This document shows, piece after piece, positions 31,524-33,386 of a DNA stretch of 33,386 bases. Position 1 is the stretch's first letter. Each line of letters opens with the position of its first letter. The DNA is from 73-13 sp035555435 (GTDB taxonomy: Bacteria > Actinomycetota > Actinomycetes > Actinomycetales > Microbacteriaceae): the NCBI GenBank assembly GCA_035555435.1, contig DATMGN010000003.1, positions 1 through 33,386 on the forward strand, read 5' to 3'. Made by a program: the position numbers and the translations under genes. The notes below the pieces were generated by a model, which was not told the DNA's origin, did no database searches, and worked only from the letters and a program-made list of their open reading frames with translations.

Positions 31524-32366
31524 GTGCTCGTACCGGAGATCCCCACGGACGCCAGGCTCATCGCCTTCGACCTCGATGACACGCTCGCGCCGAGCAAGTC
31601 GGAGCTCGACCCGAGGATGGGTCAGGCGCTCGCGCGTCTGCTCGCGGTCGTGCCGGTCTGCGTCATCTCGGGCGGACAGTTCGCGCAGTTCGAGTCGCAG
31701 CTCATCGCGGGGCTCGAGGCGTCGGCGTCGGCCCAGCAGGCGGCGTTCGGCTTCGGCCGACTGCACCTCATGCCGACGTGCGGGACGCAGTACTACCGCT
31801 GGGAGGATGCGCAGTGGCGTCGTCAGTATGCGGAGGCGCTGAGCGAGGACGAGCGGGAGAACGCGATCGCCGTCGCCGAGGAGGAGGCCCGCCGCCTCGG
31901 CTACTGGGAGCCGGCGAATAAGGGCGTGAAGCTGTGGGGCCGCGTGATTGAGGACCGGGGGACGCAGATCACGTTCTCGGCGCTCGGCCAGCAGGCGCCG
32001 GTCGAGGCGAAGAAAGCGTGGGATCCGACGAACGAGAAGAAGAACGCGCTCGCCGCGGCGGTCGCGAAGCGCCTGTCGGGGCTCGAGGTGCGTTCGGGCG
32101 GCAGCACGTCGATCGACATCACGGCGAAGGGGATCGACAAGGCGTATGGGATGCGCAAGCTCACGCAGCTGTCCGGCGTCCCGCTCGACCAGATGGCGTT
32201 CGTGGGGGATCGGCTCGACCGCGACGGCAACGACTACCCGGTGCTCGCGATGGGGATCCGCTCGGTCGCGGTCGACAGTTGGGAGGCGACGCTGGAGCAG
32301 ATCGAGCGCTTCCTCGTCAACCGCGGGACGGGCCCGATGACGGTGGTGGGTAAGGACGAAGCCTGA
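31524..32366 (+). CDS. HAD-IIB family phosphatase (phosphomannomutase-like)
   Basis: 280 residues, cytosolic. The HAD nucleophile motif FDLDDTLAPSKS (Asp16, Asp18) is followed by motif II VCVISGG. A cap with YYRWEDAQW then comes, and motif IV is VGDRLDRDGNDYPV, a form seen in phosphomannomutase-like and sugar-phosphatase members of the IIB subclass. Its natural substrate is unknown, with a hexose phosphate most likely. The GTG start agrees with a leaderless promoter. The lysC promoter lies 13 bases after its stop. Confidence 0.88.
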   Translation: MLVPEIPTDARLIAFDLDDTLAPSKSELDPRMGQALARLLAVVPVCVISGGQFAQFESQLIAGLEASASAQQAAFGFGRLHLMPTCGTQYYRWEDAQWRRQYAEALSEDERENAIAVAEEEARRLGYWEPANKGVKLWGRVIEDRGTQITFSALGQQAPVEAKKAWDPTNEKKNALAAAVAKRLSGLEVRSGGSTSIDITAKGIDKAYGMRKLTQLSGVPLDQMAFVGDRLDRDGNDYPVLAMGIRSVAVDSWEATLEQIERFLVNRGTGPMTVVGKDEA

Positions 32367-32379
32367 GGTGTCGGCCCGG

Positions 32380-32385
32380 TAGAAT
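32380..32385 (+). promoter_or_regulatory. -10 box TAGAAT of lysC, leaderless start
   Basis: TAGAAT ends nine bases before GTG 32395. The same TAGAATCGTC string serves ffs at 8774. No Shine-Dalgarno sequence lies between. Confidence 0.55.
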
Positions 32386-32394
32386 CGTCTACTC

Positions 32395-33386
32395 GTGGGC
32401 CTCATCGTGCAGAAGTTCGGCGGTTCGTCGGTCGCCGATGCCGCGAGCATCCGTCGCGTTGCGGAGCGGATCGCGGCGACGAAGCGTGCGGGCAACGACG
32501 TCGTCGTCGTCGTCTCGGCGATGGGCGACACGACGGATGAGCTCCTCGACGTTGCGGCGCAGGTCGTCGATGGCGAGCCGGCGCCCCGCGAGCTCGACAT
32601 GCTGCTGACGAGCGGCGAGCGCATCTCGATGGCGCTGCTCGCGATGGCGATCAAGGGCCTCGGCCTCGACGCACGCAGCTACACGGGCAGCCAGGCCGGC
32701 ATGATCACGGATCAGAAGCACGGCAAGGCGCGCATCCTCGAGGTGACGCCGCGGCGCATCCAGGAGGCGATCGCCGATGGCGCGATCGCGATCGTCGCGG
32801 GCTTCCAGGGCTTCAACCGGGAGACGGGCGACATCACGACGCTGGGTCGCGGCGGCTCGGACACGACGGCGGTGGCGCTCGCGGCGGCGATGAACGCGGA
32901 CGTCTGCGAGATCTATTCGGATGTCGATGGGATTTTCACCGCGGATCCGCGGGTGGTGCCGAGGGCGCAGAAGATCGACCGGGTGACGACGGAGGAGATG
33001 GTCGAGCTCGCGGCGGCGGGCGCGAAGGTCCTCTACGTGCGCGCGGTGGAGTTCGCGCGCCGGCACGGGGTCACGATTCACGCGCGCTCGTCGTTCAGCG
33101 ACGGGCCGGGCACGATTGTCATGAACCGCGCGAAGGCTGCGGAGGGAGAGACCGTGGAAGAGCCAGTCGTCACCGGCGTCGCGACGGACCTGTCGGAGGC
33201 GAAGATCACGATCGTCGGCGTGCCCGATGTCCCGGGCAAGGCGGCGCAGATCTTCACGATCGTCGCCGACGCGCACGCGAATATCGACATGATCGTGCAG
33301 AACGTCAGCACGCAGTCGGGCCGCACCGACATCTCGTTCACGCTGCCGATGTCGGACGTGTCGGCGGCGCTCGGCGCGCTGGAGCG
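32395..33386 (+). CDS. lysC: Aspartate kinase (alpha subunit), 3' end cut by window edge
   Basis: First step of lysine, threonine and methionine synthesis (aspartate to aspartyl phosphate). About 330 codons are visible of the roughly 420 usual. Seen: VQKFGGSSVAD at the N-terminus, LLTSGERISMALLAMAI, GRGGSDTTAVALAAAM, the EIYSDVDGIFTADPR region, and the start of the ACT regulatory domains (VTGVATDLSEAKITIVGV). GTG 32395 gives the expected N-terminus and a leaderless fit. In actinobacteria asd normally follows, beyond this window. Feedback-control residues lie partly off the edge. Confidence 0.96.
   Translation, partial: MGLIVQKFGGSSVADAASIRRVAERIAATKRAGNDVVVVVSAMGDTTDELLDVAAQVVDGEPAPRELDMLLTSGERISMALLAMAIKGLGLDARSYTGSQAGMITDQKHGKARILEVTPRRIQEAIADGAIAIVAGFQGFNRETGDITTLGRGGSDTTAVALAAAMNADVCEIYSDVDGIFTADPRVVPRAQKIDRVTTEEMVELAAAGAKVLYVRAVEFARRHGVTIHARSSFSDGPGTIVMNRAKAAEGETVEEPVVTGVATDLSEAKITIVGVPDVPGKAAQIFTIVADAHANIDMIVQNVSTQSGRTDISFTLPMSDVSAALGALE
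33154..33386 (+). promoter_or_regulatory. Internal in-frame start of the lysC beta subunit
   Basis: GTG 33154 (codon 254 of lysC) is preceded by a strong GGAGGGAGAG Shine-Dalgarno sequence and starts MEEPVVTGVATD. This matches the internally started beta subunit known from Corynebacterium aspartate kinase, so one gene likely makes both alpha and beta chains. The beta chain runs off the window. Confidence 0.75.

Overview
The window is very GC-rich, with GTG starts, G/C-ending codons, actinobacterial gene families and repeated use of -10 boxes placed only 6-9 bases before start codons. It looks like chromosomal DNA of an actinobacterium. Micrococcales, and probably Microbacteriaceae, is my best guess from gene order and from the style of its short palindromic repeats. 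I could not search a database, so the genus is open.

Layout. (a) 1-4313: a divergent catabolic module. A Zn-dependent aryl/allyl-type alcohol dehydrogenase reads right. An aldehyde dehydrogenase and an acyl-CoA synthetase (cut by the left edge) read left. Together they give alcohol to aldehyde to acid to acyl-CoA, around a shared promoter region with two short inverted repeats. (b) 4399-8605: a saccharopine dehydrogenase-family oxidoreductase, a HerA-like/DUF853 ATPase and an unrecognised membrane-anchored secreted protein, each with an apparently leaderless start. (c) 8606-8880: tRNA-Ser(GGA) on the minus strand and the small SRP RNA (ffs) on the plus strand. (d) 8899-9977: a DUF559/AbiEi-like gene bracketed by two palindromic elements of equal length (53 bp).

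(e) 10045-25649: a 15.6-kb run of eight tightly coupled genes. They encode a Ser/Thr kinase, a 2360-residue extracellular Ig/Fn3-like protein, a MoxR ATPase, a DUF58 protein, a TgpA-like membrane protein whose transglutaminase triad is degenerate, a proline-rich FHA protein, a PP2C phosphatase, and a tail-anchored protein carrying an array of acidic-Thr-Val-x-Val motifs. The set resembles the Bifidobacterium PFNA cluster as I remember it. The likely logic is a kinase/phosphatase/FHA circuit controlling a MoxR-DUF58-TgpA chaperone-like assembly that handles a giant surface protein.

(f) 25694-28202: dnaX and recR. (g) 28199-32366: a TIGR01777-type epimerase (minus), an AraC regulator with a nitrilase, and a HAD-IIB phosphatase. 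(h) 32395 to the end: lysC, with an internal start for the beta subunit.

The order tRNA-Ser, ffs, dnaX, recR is an old bacterial gene order. Here it is split by about 16.8 kb holding the DUF559 unit and the kinase operon. Small palindromic or tandem repeats lie inside or beside several coding regions (fadD-like, herA-like, FHA gene, dnaX, epimerase) and are the main structure not explained by genes. The strongest leads are the palindrome-flanked DUF559 gene, the phospho-threonine array beside FHA/kinase/phosphatase genes, the pseudo-transglutaminase, and the 43-bp element shared in opposite orientation by two genes.
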